Source of the DNA: Bacillota bacterium
GTDB taxonomy: Bacteria; Bacillota; Clostridia; Christensenellales; CAG-138
NCBI GenBank assembly: GCA_023400985.1
Contig: JAEXEN010000036.1
Span: 1 to 64,000 of the forward strand
Reading direction: 5' to 3'
DNA length: 64,000 nucleotides
Shown here piece after piece: positions 33,468-43,073 of this stretch; the first letter of the stretch is position 1, and every line of letters begins with the position of its first letter. A program made the translations under genes and the position numbers. The notes under the pieces were generated by a model that saw only the letters and a list, made by a program, of their open reading frames with translations, did not search any database and had not been told where the DNA came from.

Positions 33468-34022
33468 GCCGCTATACACCTCCGGCTTCATCACCCCGAT
33501 GTAAGGGAGGTTGCGGTAATAGTCCTCGCAGTCGAGGCCGTAGCCTACGACAAACTCGTTGGGGATCACGAAGCCCACGTAGTCGGGCCTGATATCGCAC
33601 TCGCGGCGCTCGGGCTTATCGAGGAGGCACGCGATCTTTAAAGAGGCAGGCTCGCGGGAGCGCAAAAGCGTGGTCAGGTGGTTTAAGGTAAGTCCGCTGT
33701 CCATAATATCTTCCACGATCAGCACATGTCTGTTGGTGATGCTCGTATCGATATCCTTGGAGATGCGCACGATGCCGGAGGTTTTGGAGCTGTTGCCGTA
33801 GCTCGAGATGGACATGAAGTCCATTTCGAGGTGACAGGTCATCTGGCGGCTCAGGTCGGAGAAGAAATGCACCGCGCCCTTGAGGATGCAGATGAGGATC
33901 ACGTTTTTGCCCTCGTAATCTTCACTCAGCTGCTTCCCGAGCTCCGCGATGCGCGTCCTCAACTGTTCCTCGCTTAAAAGCGTGTACTTGATGTCGTTGT
34001 TCATGTTGGTCTTTTCAGCCAT
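33465..34022 (-). CDS. hpt: Hypoxanthine phosphoribosyltransferase
   Basis: This 185-residue cytosolic enzyme converts hypoxanthine or guanine plus PRPP to IMP or GMP. The PRPP-binding motif 'VLIVEDIMDSGLTL' and the early 'ILICILKGAVHFFSDL' are typical. GGAGG sits 5 bases before the ATG. The gene overlaps the end of tilS by 8 bases, the classic tilS-hpt pairing of Bacillota. The last codons run into a hairpin repeat whose sequence supplies the stop, so the C-terminus ('EVYSG') may be partly set by the repeat. Confidence 0.95.
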   Translation of the reverse strand: MAEKTNMNNDIKYTLLSEEQLRTRIAELGKQLSEDYEGKNVILICILKGAVHFFSDLSRQMTCHLEMDFMSISSYGNSSKTSGIVRISKDIDTSITNRHVLIVEDIMDSGLTLNHLTTLLRSREPASLKIACLLDKPERRECDIRPDYVGFVIPNEFVVGYGLDCEDYYRNLPYIGVMKPEVYSG

Positions 34023-35385
34023 TACTACCTCCGGTTTTGCCGTAAATTTTTATATCGAGGAACTTTATGCGCAACGTCTTTTTGGTGCTTTCGTCCACCT
34101 TCACGGTTTCCGATATCGCGTGTCCGGGCACGAACAGCACCTCGTCGGAGCAGATGAGCGGCAGGTTGCGCTTGTCGCGCGGGACTTTTTTATCGATAAA
34201 ATACTGCTTGAGCTTGCGCCTGCCGGGCGAGTTGACGGGGTAGAAGCGGTCGCCGTCCTTCCGGGTGCGCACGGTGAGGGCGACGGGGTCGAGCTTATTT
34301 AAGTCCATGCAGGCGACGGAAGCGTCCTTCAAAAAGCCGCCGCCGTCCACAATCTCCGAAACGAAGGTGCCGAGGGGCGTCACGGTCTCGCCGGGAACGT
34401 TGAGCTTCGCGGAAAATTCCGGCAGCTCCTCCGTAACGCCGAACTGGATAAGGTCGTAGCTTGTCCACGCTTCCACAAAAGGAAGGTGGAGCCGCGCGCC
34501 CGTGCGCGCCTTCAAAAAGGCGATCACCTTTTCCACATGTACGCGCTCGATATCCGCCTCCGCTCCGGCGTCCTTCAGGGCGATGCGTATCGCGCGGGTG
34601 AGGATGGGAAGGGGGAGCTTAGCTAGCGCGCGCCTGTCATAACCGCCGTCGCGCCTGCATTCCTTGAGCTCTTGTTCCGCTTGGGCCAAAAGATATTGCT
34701 CATCCCTTAAAAGGAGCTCCGCCATGGAACAAAGCGTGGGCACGATGGCGGGGTTGATATGCCTTTCGATATAGGGAAGGATGTCGAGGCGTATGCGGTT
34801 TCGCGTGCCCTCCGGCTCGAGGTTGGTCTCGTCGATGCAGTAGGCCAGGCCCTCGCGGGAAAGGTAGTCTTCGATCTCTTCGCGGCGGACGAACAAAAGC
34901 GGGCGAATGATCCTGCCGCGCTTGGGCTGCATGCCCGTGAGGCCCGATAATCCGCTTCCGCGCGTCATGTGCAGGAGCACGCTTTCGGCCTGGTCGTCCA
35001 TATGGTGCGCGACGGCGATCAGATCGGCGTTGAAATTTGTACGCGCACGCTCCAAAAAAGCATAGCGCTCTTCGCGGCCGGCCTGTTCGAGCGTGAGCTT
35101 TTGCTTTTTGGCGAGCGCGGGGATGTTGAGGCGTTCGCAGTAGAGCGGCACGCCGTAAAACTCGCAAAGGTCGCGCACGAACTGTTCGTCGTGCTCGGCG
35201 CCTTGGCCGCGTATGCCGTGGTTTAAATGCGCGGCGCAAACCTTGAATTCCATCTGCGGGGCAAGCGAAAGAAGCGCGTACAAAAGCGCCACGGAATCCG
35301 CACCGCCGCTCACGCCGCACACCACCGTTTGGCCGCGTCCGATAAGTCCGTAAGTATGAATTGCTTCCGCCGCTTTACTCTGCAT
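34015..35385 (-). CDS. tilS: tRNA(Ile)-lysidine synthetase
   Basis: This 456-residue enzyme adds lysine to the wobble cytidine of the tRNA-Ile that reads AUA. The ATP-pyrophosphatase motif 'SGGADSVAL' is at residues 26-34, followed by 'HLNHGIRG' and 'VAHHMDDQAES'. The C-terminal substrate-binding domain is present ('GRRKLKQYFIDKKVPRDKR'). GGAGGG precedes the ATG. It overlaps hpt by 8 bases. Confidence 0.95.
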   Translation of the reverse strand: MQSKAAEAIHTYGLIGRGQTVVCGVSGGADSVALLYALLSLAPQMEFKVCAAHLNHGIRGQGAEHDEQFVRDLCEFYGVPLYCERLNIPALAKKQKLTLEQAGREERYAFLERARTNFNADLIAVAHHMDDQAESVLLHMTRGSGLSGLTGMQPKRGRIIRPLLFVRREEIEDYLSREGLAYCIDETNLEPEGTRNRIRLDILPYIERHINPAIVPTLCSMAELLLRDEQYLLAQAEQELKECRRDGGYDRRALAKLPLPILTRAIRIALKDAGAEADIERVHVEKVIAFLKARTGARLHLPFVEAWTSYDLIQFGVTEELPEFSAKLNVPGETVTPLGTFVSEIVDGGGFLKDASVACMDLNKLDPVALTVRTRKDGDRFYPVNSPGRRKLKQYFIDKKVPRDKRNLPLICSDEVLFVPGHAISETVKVDESTKKTLRIKFLDIKIYGKTGGSNG

Positions 35386-35505
35386 AAAACAAAACCCTCC
35401 GCCGTGCTTTGCTCAAAAGACGCCGCAATCGCGGTGCTGCCGTATGCGAAAAGCAAATAGGTTCATGTCGAAAGGTATTATCAAGTATACTCGCATCGGC
35501 ACGAT

Positions 35506-35534
35506 TTGACAAGGGCACGGGGCCAACCTATAAT
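35506..35534 (+). promoter_or_regulatory. Consensus promoter of the ychF run
   Basis: TTGACA and TATAAT match both consensus boxes exactly with a 17-base spacer, ending 69 bases before the ychF ATG. This is the strongest sigma-A-type promoter seen in the window and could drive the plus-strand genes that follow. Confidence 0.8.
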
Positions 35535-35603
35535 AAAACAAGGCTGGAAATCTCTTGAGATGCGGGCCGAATCCAAGCTGTAAATCCGGGAGCGTATGCT
35601 TTT

Positions 35604-36692
35604 ATGAAATTAGGCGTCGTGGGCCTTCCCAACGTGGGCAAGAGCACTCTTTTTAACGCGATCACGCAGGCGGGGGCACAGGCCGCCAACTACCCGTTTT
35701 GCACCATCGAGCCCAACGTGGGCATCGTGGCGGTGCCGGACGAGAGGCTTAGGGTACTCGCGAAGATGTACGATCCCGAAAAGATCACGCCGACCTCCAT
35801 CGAGTTTGTGGATATCGCGGGCCTCGTGCGCGGCGCGTACAAGGGAGAGGGCCTCGGCAATAAATTCCTTTCGCACATCCGCGAGGTGGATTCCATCGTA
35901 CATGTGGTGCGCTGCTTTGAAGACGATAACATCGTGCATGTGGACGGTTCCGTAAACCCCGCGAGGGATATGGAGACCATCAATTTCGAACTCATTTTCG
36001 CGGATCTCGAAACGCTCGAGAAGCGCATCGACCGCGCGCAGAAAAACAGCAAGTCGGGCGATAAAAAATACGCCGCGGAGCTTGAAGTTTTAAACCGCAT
36101 TAAATCGCATCTCGAAAGCGGCAAGCCCGTGCGCAGCATGGATCAGTCTGCGGAGGAGCGCGAGTTTATTAAAACGCTCTTTCTGCTTACGGATAAGCCC
36201 GTCATCTACGTGGCGAATATTGCGGAAAGCGATATCGGCAAGGAACTTCCGGCCGTGCACGCGCTCTACGAGGCCGCAAAACAGGAGCATGCGGGCGCGC
36301 TCACCATCTGCGCCAAGGTGGAGGAGGAAATGGCGAGCCTTACGAGCGAGGAAAAGGCGATGTTTCTCGAGGCTTTGGGCATAGGCGAGAGCGGGCTCGA
36401 TAAGCTTGTGAAGGAATGCTATAAACTCCTCGGGCTCATAAGCTTTTTGACCGCCGGCCCCAAGGAAGTGCGCGCCTGGACGGTGGAAAAGGGCGCGAAA
36501 GCGCCGCAGGCCGCCGGCAAGATACACAGCGATTTCGAGCGCGGCTTCATCCGCGCGGAAATCGTTCATTACGATACGCTCATGGAGCATAAATCCATGC
36601 AGGCATGCAAGGAAAAAGGCCTCGTCCGCTCCGAGGGCAAAGAGTACGTGATGCAGGACGGGGATATCGTTTTGTTCCGATTTAACGTATAG
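35604..36692 (+). CDS. ychF: Redox-regulated ATPase YchF (Obg family)
   Basis: This 362-residue P-loop protein is a near-universal ribosome-associated ATPase involved in translation and the stress response. Walker A is 'GLPNVGKST' at residues 7-15. 'DIAGLVRGAYKGEGLGNKFL' holds the switch region, and the usual G4 motif NKxD is replaced, as in all YchF proteins. A TGS-like C-terminus ends 'GDIVLFRFNV'. The GGGAG site is rather far upstream (about 13 bases). The next gene begins 3 bases after the stop. Confidence 0.95.
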   Translation: MKLGVVGLPNVGKSTLFNAITQAGAQAANYPFCTIEPNVGIVAVPDERLRVLAKMYDPEKITPTSIEFVDIAGLVRGAYKGEGLGNKFLSHIREVDSIVHVVRCFEDDNIVHVDGSVNPARDMETINFELIFADLETLEKRIDRAQKNSKSGDKKYAAELEVLNRIKSHLESGKPVRSMDQSAEEREFIKTLFLLTDKPVIYVANIAESDIGKELPAVHALYEAAKQEHAGALTICAKVEEEMASLTSEEKAMFLEALGIGESGLDKLVKECYKLLGLISFLTAGPKEVRAWTVEKGAKAPQAAGKIHSDFERGFIRAEIVHYDTLMEHKSMQACKEKGLVRSEGKEYVMQDGDIVLFRFNV

Positions 36693-36695
36693 CGT

Positions 36696-37577
36696 ATGCG
36701 AAGCGAAAAGGAAATGCTCGAGCTCATTTTGGGTGTCGCAAACCGCGACGCGCGCGTGCGCGCGGCGTATCTGAACGGCTCGCGCGCCAACCCAAATGTT
36801 AAGCCGGATATTTTTCAAGATTACGACGTGGTGTATGCCGTAACGGAAACCGCCTCTTTTTTGCGCGACGGAAACTGGATTCGCGTGTTCGGCGACATCC
36901 TCGTGATGCAAGAGCCCGATAAGCTCGACGCGCTTTTGGGCGCGGATATGGATTTTGACGCGCATTATGCCTATCTCATGCAGTTTACGGACGGCAACCG
37001 CATCGATCTGACGCTTATCAGCGTCGAATGGATGAAAAAGGAATACGGAACCGACGGCTTGACGGTCCCGCTTCTCGATAAGGACGGGATCTTAAAACCG
37101 ATCGAAGCGCCGACCGACGAGACGTTTTGGGTAAAAAAGCCCTCCGAGGCGGAATACCGCGCCTGCTGCAACGAGTTTTTCTGGGTCGCGCCCTACTGCG
37201 CCAAGGGGCTTTGGCGAAACGAGCTTCTGTATGCAAATGAAATGCTGTTCCACTATGTTTTGAAGCAGCTCAAAAAGATGCTCGCATGGTACGCGGGCAT
37301 CCAGACGGGCTTTTGTATGAGCATGGGCAAGGCGGATAAGCTTTTGAACGAATACCTGCCGGAGGAGGCATGGAACCGATTGACGCGGGTGTTTTGCGCC
37401 GACGGTATTGAAAACGCGTGGGGCGCGCTTTTTGCCGCGTATGAACTGTTTGCGGAATACGCGAAAAAGGTGGGGGCAGCGCTTTCCTATGCCTATGATG
37501 CCGCTGAAGCCGCAAACAGCCTGAAATACGCGCGGCGCGTGAAGGAGCTTCCGTGCGGCGCAGCGGAAATATTTTAA
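36696..37577 (+). CDS. Aminoglycoside 6-adenylyltransferase-like nucleotidyltransferase (ANT(6) family)
   Basis: This 293-residue protein matches AadE/AadK enzymes that adenylylate streptomycin at O-6. The nucleotidyltransferase site reads 'LNGSRANPN' at residues 26-34 and 'FQDYDVV' with D42 and D44, then 'NRIDLTLI' with a third Asp and 'DETFWVKKPSEAEY'. The length fits the family. It starts 3 bases after ychF and so is probably translated from the same mRNA. No mobile-element remnants flank it, suggesting an intrinsic chromosomal gene. Whether it confers resistance cannot be told from sequence. Confidence 0.85.
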   Translation: MRSEKEMLELILGVANRDARVRAAYLNGSRANPNVKPDIFQDYDVVYAVTETASFLRDGNWIRVFGDILVMQEPDKLDALLGADMDFDAHYAYLMQFTDGNRIDLTLISVEWMKKEYGTDGLTVPLLDKDGILKPIEAPTDETFWVKKPSEAEYRACCNEFFWVAPYCAKGLWRNELLYANEMLFHYVLKQLKKMLAWYAGIQTGFCMSMGKADKLLNEYLPEEAWNRLTRVFCADGIENAWGALFAAYELFAEYAKKVGAALSYAYDAAEAANSLKYARRVKELPCGAAEIF

Positions 37578-37594
37578 TTTTCGGGAGGAACGCT

Positions 37595-38020
37595 ATGCTA
37601 GTCACCGCGAAGGGGCGCTATGCGCTCCGCATGATGCTCGATATCGCCGCGCTGCCCGAGGGCGTATGCGTTTCGCTGCGCGACGTTTCCGCGCGGCAGG
37701 AGATTTCCGTGAAATATCTCGAGCAGGTTGCCGCGCAGCTTGTGAAGGCGGGGCTTTTAAAAAGCGTGCGCGGGGCGCAGGGCGGCTACCTCATGGCGAA
37801 GCCGCCGCGGACATGCACCGCGGGCGACGTGCTCCGCGCCGCGGGGGGTGGGCTTGCCCCTGCCGCCGAAAAAGAAATGCCATGCCAAAGTGGCGCGGCG
37901 TGCGCGGCCGCGAGCTTTTGGGAGGGTTTCGACCGCGCCGTAAACGGTTATATGGACGGTGTGAGCTTAAAGGACCTTATCGACGCACAGATCGAGCGCG
38001 GCTACGATTACAGCATCTGA
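37595..38020 (+). CDS. Rrf2 family transcriptional regulator
   Basis: This 141-residue winged-helix protein begins 'KGRYALRMMLDIA' and has the recognition region 'VSARQEISVKYLEQVAAQLV' and 'GAQGGYLMAKPP'. Rrf2 proteins such as IscR, CymR or NsrR sense Fe-S clusters, cysteine status or NO. Of the three cysteines used by IscR only two are in place (C97 and C103); the third position is not Cys, so a cluster, if any, is ligated differently. GGGAGG precedes the ATG at 37595. It lies in the ychF-to-ABC run. Confidence 0.87.
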   Translation: MLVTAKGRYALRMMLDIAALPEGVCVSLRDVSARQEISVKYLEQVAAQLVKAGLLKSVRGAQGGYLMAKPPRTCTAGDVLRAAGGGLAPAAEKEMPCQSGAACAAASFWEGFDRAVNGYMDGVSLKDLIDAQIERGYDYSI

Positions 38021-38076
38021 TAATTTATAGAAGCAGAAAATAAGCTTGCCTTACTTTTTTGCGGGAGGGCATTTTT

Positions 38077-39282
38077 ATGTGCGACACCCTTGGCGTACTG
38101 CAATCTGGCGGCGCGATCTTTGCGAAAAACAGCGACCGCAGTCCCAACGAGCCGCAGGTTTTGGAATGGCATATGCCGAAAACGCATACGGAAAAAACCG
38201 TGAGGGCCACCTATGTCGAAATAGAGCAGGCTAAGGAAACGCACGGACATCTGCTGTCGCGTCCGGTCTGGCTTTGGGGCGGCGAGATGGGCGTGAACGA
38301 CTGCGGCGTGTGCATCGGCAACGAGGCGGTGTTCACGAAGGGACCGTACTCTAAAGCGGGTCTCACCGGCATGGACCTATTAAGACTCGCGCTGGAGCGC
38401 GGGGGAAGCGCGAAGGAAGCGCTCGAGGTCATCCTCGAAAACCTAGCGCGCTACGGTCAGGGCGGCAACTGCGGTTATGACCACGACTTTTTCTATGACA
38501 ACAGCTTCCTCATTTTAGATAAAACAGCCTTGTATGTGCTGGAAACAGCGGGCAAAAAATGGGCGTATAAAGCCTATGATCGCGCGAGCATTTCCAACCG
38601 CCTTTCCCTCGGCTCGGACGCGGACGCGTATTTTGGCGGAGCGCGCACCGACTTTAAAAAAGCCTATTCCGAGCCCGTTTACACGCATTTTTCCGGTTCC
38701 AAAAACAGGAAATTTCAAACGGAAGCGTGCCTTAAAGAAATACGAACGCCGAAGGACGCGATAAAAGCGCTTCGTACGCATGAAAAGGGAATCGATAATC
38801 CCCTTGCGAGGGGAAGCGTGAAAAGCGCCTGCATGCACGCGGGCGGCCTCGTGGGAGACCACACCACCGCGAGCATGATCGTGGAGCTTAAGGGTCCTTT
38901 GCCGCACATATGGGCGACGGGCAGTTCTACGCCCTGCATATCGCTTTTTAAGCCGTGCGCCCTTGCCGTCGCGCCGCCCGTGAGCGAACCGAACGACCCC
39001 GAAGCGCGTCGTTATTGGGAGGAACGCGAGGACTTTCACCGCGCGGTCATAGGCAGGCGGCTGCCAAAAGAATTCTACACGGAACGCGACGCGCTTGAAG
39101 ACGCGTGGTTTACGAAGGCCCACCAACATGCCGATGACGCGGCGTTTCGCGCGCTGCAGGCCCAAGCCGTAGAAGAGGAGCGCGCGTTTTACGAAACATG
39201 GAAAACCCGCGTGCCGGAAGGGTATGAGGGCGGTCCGCGCTTTTATAAGTACTGGACGGAAAAAAATAAGGCCCGCAAATAA
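38077..39282 (+). CDS. C69 family peptidase (secernin/dipeptidase-like Ntn hydrolase)
   Basis: This 401-residue protein begins 'MCDTLGVL', so removal of Met exposes Cys2 as the N-terminal nucleophile expected of C69/U34 Ntn hydrolases. Further family marks are 'GAIFAKNSDRSPNEPQ', 'GVNDCGVCIGNEAVFT' and 'GLTGMDLLRLALERG'. It likely cleaves dipeptides or an amide. GGGAGG precedes the ATG at 38077; an in-frame TTG at 38059 would bury the nucleophile and is rejected. The gene is followed 18 bases later by the ABC exporter pair. Confidence 0.85.
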   Translation: MCDTLGVLQSGGAIFAKNSDRSPNEPQVLEWHMPKTHTEKTVRATYVEIEQAKETHGHLLSRPVWLWGGEMGVNDCGVCIGNEAVFTKGPYSKAGLTGMDLLRLALERGGSAKEALEVILENLARYGQGGNCGYDHDFFYDNSFLILDKTALYVLETAGKKWAYKAYDRASISNRLSLGSDADAYFGGARTDFKKAYSEPVYTHFSGSKNRKFQTEACLKEIRTPKDAIKALRTHEKGIDNPLARGSVKSACMHAGGLVGDHTTASMIVELKGPLPHIWATGSSTPCISLFKPCALAVAPPVSEPNDPEARRYWEEREDFHRAVIGRRLPKEFYTERDALEDAWFTKAHQHADDAAFRALQAQAVEEERAFYETWKTRVPEGYEGGPRFYKYWTEKNKARK

Positions 39283-39300
39283 ATTCGGAGAGGTCTATGC

Positions 39301-41127
39301 ATGGAGCAAGGGGAGAAAAGGGAAAAGAGGTATCCGATCTTCAAAGTCATCCGCCGCCTTTTGAAGATCGCGGCGGAGCAGGACAAGGTCGTTTTCGCGC
39401 TGTTTGCGGTCTACACGCTTACGGCGGGCGTGTATCCGTTCTTTGCGGTGGCGCTGCCGAAGTTTGTGCTCGGCGCGCTCACGGACGGCGGAGAAAACGC
39501 CGTGCAAACGATCCTTCTCATAGCGCTCGGCTATTTCTTGGCCTCGGGGCTTTTCAACTATTTGAAAAACGTCTCCTACGGGCATGGCTATCCGCGCATG
39601 ACGAAACTGCGCATGCATTTTCTGCGCAACGTCTATAAAAAAATACTGACTGCGGATTACTGCAACGCGGAGGACGCCACGTTTTTTGAGAGAAACGACA
39701 AAACGCTGGAGGCGACGAGCAGCAACAACCGCGGCGTAGAGCAAATGTACCATATGCTCTTCGAGGCTCCCTCGGTGCTTTTTTCCATTTTGGCGCTTTC
39801 GGTGTTCATCGGGCTTTTGGATGCCTGGGTGCTTTTGGGTCTCATCCTCAACATCGCGGCGACTGTATGGGTATCCAGCCGCACGCACGCGTACCGCTAC
39901 AATCTACGCGAAACGATCTCGCACGCGAGCCGCAAAAAAAGCTATTACCAAAGGACCTCTTACGACTTCGCCGCGGGCAAGGATATACGCCTCTACGATC
40001 TCAAAGGCCGTATCCTCTCGAATTACGACCGCGAGATCGAGGCGTACAGGGTACTCATGCAAAGAATCGCAAACCGCGAGTACGGCCTTGGCTTCGTTGG
40101 GCTCTTTGCGCTTCTTTTGAGCAATGCGCTCACCTACGGGATACTCATCTATAAAGCCGTGAACGGCATGAGCATCGCGGATTTTACCATGTATCTTTCG
40201 GCTGTGGCGTCGCTTGGCATACTTATGAAGACCTTTGCCGAAAACGTGGCGAGCCTCTACAGCGAGGGCCAGTACGTAGATGATTATTTCCGCTTCATGG
40301 AGACGGACCTGAACCCGCGAAGCGGTACAAAAAAGGCCGTAAAAGGCGATACGCTCCGCGTGGAATTCAAAAACATGAGCTTCAAGTATCCCAACACGGA
40401 GCGCTATATTTTTAAAAACCTCGATCTCTCCATTGAAAAGGGCGAAAAGCTCGCCGTGGTAGGCGTGAACGGCGCGGGGAAGAGCACGCTTGTGAAGCTT
40501 CTCACGGGCCTTTTCGACCCGACCGAAGGCGAAATCCTCTTAAACGGCATACCGACCACGGGCTATGCCCGCGTGGAGCTCTTTTCCATGTTTTCCGCCG
40601 TGTTTCAGGATGTGAACACCCTTGCCTATACCATACGGGAAAACGTAGTGTGCACGCAGCACGGCGCGGATGATGAACGCGTTACCGATGCGCTCAAACG
40701 CGCGGGGCTTCTTGAGAAAGCGGAGGGCTACGAGAAAGGCCTCGACCAGATGCTCTTAAAGATCATCGACGAGGGCGGTACGGAGCTTTCGGGCGGCGAG
40801 GCGCAAAAGCTCTCTATCGCCCGCGCGCTCTACAAGGACGCAAACATGGTGGTGATGGATGAGCCTACCGCCGCGCTCGACGCGCTTGCCGAGGCCGCCA
40901 TCTACGAAAGCTTCAACGACCTTATCAAGGGGAAAACGGCCATCTTCATTTCGCACAGGCTTGCAAGCACCAAGTTCTGCGACAACATCGCATTCTTCGA
41001 CGGCGACGGATTGAAGGAATACGGAACGCACGAGGCGCTCATGCAAAAGCGAGGCGCATATTACGAGATGTTCACCGTGCAGGGCAAGTACTACAATATA
41101 GAAAACGGGGAGGCGGTCCATGCGTAA
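39301..41127 (+). CDS. ABC exporter half-transporter, subunit 1
   Basis: This 608-residue protein has an N-terminal six-helix membrane domain (about residues 20-330) and a C-terminal ATPase: Walker A 'GVNGAGKST', signature 'LSGGEAQKL', Walker B 'MVVMDEPTAALD' and H-loop 'FISHRLAS'. GGAGAGG precedes the ATG. It overlaps the second subunit by 8 bases, so a heterodimer is likely. Both ATP sites look complete, unlike many heterodimeric exporters with one degenerate site. The substrate is unknown; no bacteriocin precursor is visible nearby. Confidence 0.9.
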   Translation: MEQGEKREKRYPIFKVIRRLLKIAAEQDKVVFALFAVYTLTAGVYPFFAVALPKFVLGALTDGGENAVQTILLIALGYFLASGLFNYLKNVSYGHGYPRMTKLRMHFLRNVYKKILTADYCNAEDATFFERNDKTLEATSSNNRGVEQMYHMLFEAPSVLFSILALSVFIGLLDAWVLLGLILNIAATVWVSSRTHAYRYNLRETISHASRKKSYYQRTSYDFAAGKDIRLYDLKGRILSNYDREIEAYRVLMQRIANREYGLGFVGLFALLLSNALTYGILIYKAVNGMSIADFTMYLSAVASLGILMKTFAENVASLYSEGQYVDDYFRFMETDLNPRSGTKKAVKGDTLRVEFKNMSFKYPNTERYIFKNLDLSIEKGEKLAVVGVNGAGKSTLVKLLTGLFDPTEGEILLNGIPTTGYARVELFSMFSAVFQDVNTLAYTIRENVVCTQHGADDERVTDALKRAGLLEKAEGYEKGLDQMLLKIIDEGGTELSGGEAQKLSIARALYKDANMVVMDEPTAALDALAEAAIYESFNDLIKGKTAIFISHRLASTKFCDNIAFFDGDGLKEYGTHEALMQKRGAYYEMFTVQGKYYNIENGEAVHA

Positions 41128-42916
41128 GAATTTTAAAAAACTTGCCGCGTTTTTCCGGCTTTCGTGGCAGGTGTCGCCGTCGTACATCTTCCTTGTGGCG
41201 CTCAACACCGCCGTCGGCTTTTTGCAGATGCTCTCAAACGTACTGCTTCCCAAATACCTCGTGGATGAGCTGATGGGCGCAAAGGACATCTCCATGCTCC
41301 TTCTTTGGGGCGGGCTCATCGTGGGCGCAAACGTGTTCTTCGCTTTTCTCAACAACATCTTGAAGCGCTTCATGAGCGTGAAAAACGAGCTTGTAAACGA
41401 TAAAATGCAGGAAGCGCTCGGCAAGAAGATCATGAATGTGGCGTTTTCGCATCTCGAAACCCCGTATTACCTCGATTTGAAAGAGCGCGCCGCGTTCGTG
41501 CTCGTCAACCAGGGCGTTCTGCCCACGCTTGTCGATACGGCTGCGAACACCGTTAAAAATGTGTTTACGGTGGCGGGGCTCCTCGCGGTGCTTCTCACAT
41601 TCAGCCCGCTTCTCGTAATGTTCCTCGTAATCACCATCGTGTTGACGCTCCTCGTCAACGCCTCGTTTTCCAAATATCAGACGAAGTTCTTTCAGGAGCT
41701 CATTCCCGTCAACCGCAGGTACGGCTACTATTTCGGCCTTGGCTTCGACGAGAAGCTTCAAAAGGATGTAAGGCTTTACGATATGAGCGAAATGATGGTT
41801 CATAGCGTGGAGAAGGAAAACGATACCATCAACGCATGGTTTTCTACATTCTGGCGCAAGCTCGGCGGCATTCAGGGGCTCTATGGCGTCATCAACGATC
41901 TGCAGGCCGCGATCGTGTACGGCTACACGGGCCTTCGCGCGTTTTCAAATGCGTTCGGACCGCAGATATCTTTGGGTTCTTTCACCATGTATATTTCCGC
42001 CGCCATTTCCTTCACCGCCGCCGTCACGCAGACGGGCGGGCAGTTTGTAAGGCTTTGGCAGAACCTCACCTACCTCGAGCCGTTCATGGAGCTCATGGCA
42101 TTGCCGGATGAGAGCGGGCAAAAGGGAGACCCCTTCCCCGAAACGGTCGGCTCCATCGAGTTCAGGGACGTAAGCTTCCGCTACCCGGGCTCCGAAACGC
42201 TCGTGCTCGGCGGGATATCGTTCAAGATCGGTCGGGGCGAAAAGATCTCCGTGGTGGGTTTGAACGGCGCGGGCAAGACCACGCTTGTAAAGCTCCTTTG
42301 CAGGCTCTATAAGCCTACGTCGGGGAGCATCCTCATAAACGGCCGGGATATTTTCTCCTACGACAACGAAAGCTATCGCACCCGCATCGCCGCCGTGTTT
42401 CAGGACTACAGGCTTTTCGATTTCACCATCGAGGAAAACGTTACCTGCGGCGAGGCCGGGGCGGACACCGCGCGCGCCATGGAGCTTCTCGACGAGGTCG
42501 GCTTGAAGGAGAAGGTCGAAAGCCTGCCAAACGGCATACGCTCACTTTTCGGCAAATCCTATGACCCCGAGGGCATCGAGATGTCCGGCGGGCAAAACCA
42601 GAAGGTCGCCATCGCGCGGGCGCTCTACAAGGACGCGTCGCTCATCATCCTCGACGAGCCGACGAGCGCGCTCGATCCGCTCGCGGAGGCGGAGATCTAT
42701 GAGAATTTCAACGCGCTTGTGGGGGACAAAACGGCGCTCTATATTTCCCACCGCATGTCGTCGAGCGTGTTCTGCGATCGCGTGCTCGTGATAGAAAACG
42801 GCGCGGTGCGTGATTTTGATACGCATTTCAACCTCATGAAAAAAACCGACAGCCTCTACTATAAGCTGTTTATGGCGCAGGCGGAAAATTACCGCACGCA
42901 AGCAGCCGCCGTATAG
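41120..42916 (+). CDS. ABC exporter half-transporter, subunit 2
   Basis: This 598-residue partner of the preceding gene has the same layout: a six-helix domain (about residues 10-320), Walker A 'GLNGAGKTT', signature 'MSGGQNQKV', Walker B 'LIILDEPTSALD' and H-loop 'YISHRMSS'. GGGAGG precedes the ATG, which overlaps subunit 1 by 8 bases. A strong terminator follows, ending the run that begins at ychF. Confidence 0.9.
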   Translation: MRKNFKKLAAFFRLSWQVSPSYIFLVALNTAVGFLQMLSNVLLPKYLVDELMGAKDISMLLLWGGLIVGANVFFAFLNNILKRFMSVKNELVNDKMQEALGKKIMNVAFSHLETPYYLDLKERAAFVLVNQGVLPTLVDTAANTVKNVFTVAGLLAVLLTFSPLLVMFLVITIVLTLLVNASFSKYQTKFFQELIPVNRRYGYYFGLGFDEKLQKDVRLYDMSEMMVHSVEKENDTINAWFSTFWRKLGGIQGLYGVINDLQAAIVYGYTGLRAFSNAFGPQISLGSFTMYISAAISFTAAVTQTGGQFVRLWQNLTYLEPFMELMALPDESGQKGDPFPETVGSIEFRDVSFRYPGSETLVLGGISFKIGRGEKISVVGLNGAGKTTLVKLLCRLYKPTSGSILINGRDIFSYDNESYRTRIAAVFQDYRLFDFTIEENVTCGEAGADTARAMELLDEVGLKEKVESLPNGIRSLFGKSYDPEGIEMSGGQNQKVAIARALYKDASLIILDEPTSALDPLAEAEIYENFNALVGDKTALYISHRMSSSVFCDRVLVIENGAVRDFDTHFNLMKKTDSLYYKLFMAQAENYRTQAAAV

Positions 42917-42948
42917 GCGCGGACGGAAAACAGAAAAACCGCAAAAAT

Positions 42949-42982
42949 GAAGGTGAAAAATCGCACTTTTTACCTTCTTTTT
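42949..42982 (+). terminator. Terminator of the ABC exporter run
   Basis: GAAGGTGAAAA pairs with TTTTTACCTTC (one G-T pair) around a seven-base loop, followed by five T residues. Confidence 0.85.
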
Positions 42983-42984
42983 CT

Positions 42985-43012
42985 TTGGGATAACGCAATT
43001 GCATGGTATAAT
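42985..43012 (+). promoter_or_regulatory. Promoter of the kinase/FHA cluster
   Basis: TTGGGA and TATAAT are 16 bases apart. The -10 region GCATGGTATAATCAAACA matches GTATGGTATAGTCAAACA at 50003-50020, ahead of the lipoprotein gene, in 16 of 18 positions. Confidence 0.6.
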
Positions 43013-43073
43013 CAAACATATATATTTTGGAGACATTTTTTCCATTGAAATCATCGTGCGTGGGGGTACTGTC

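Noticed and set aside
39301..42916. Lantibiotic or peptide export locus
   Set aside because: The ABC pair has no peptidase (C39) domain and no precursor peptide or modification enzyme is near, so only a generic exporter is called.
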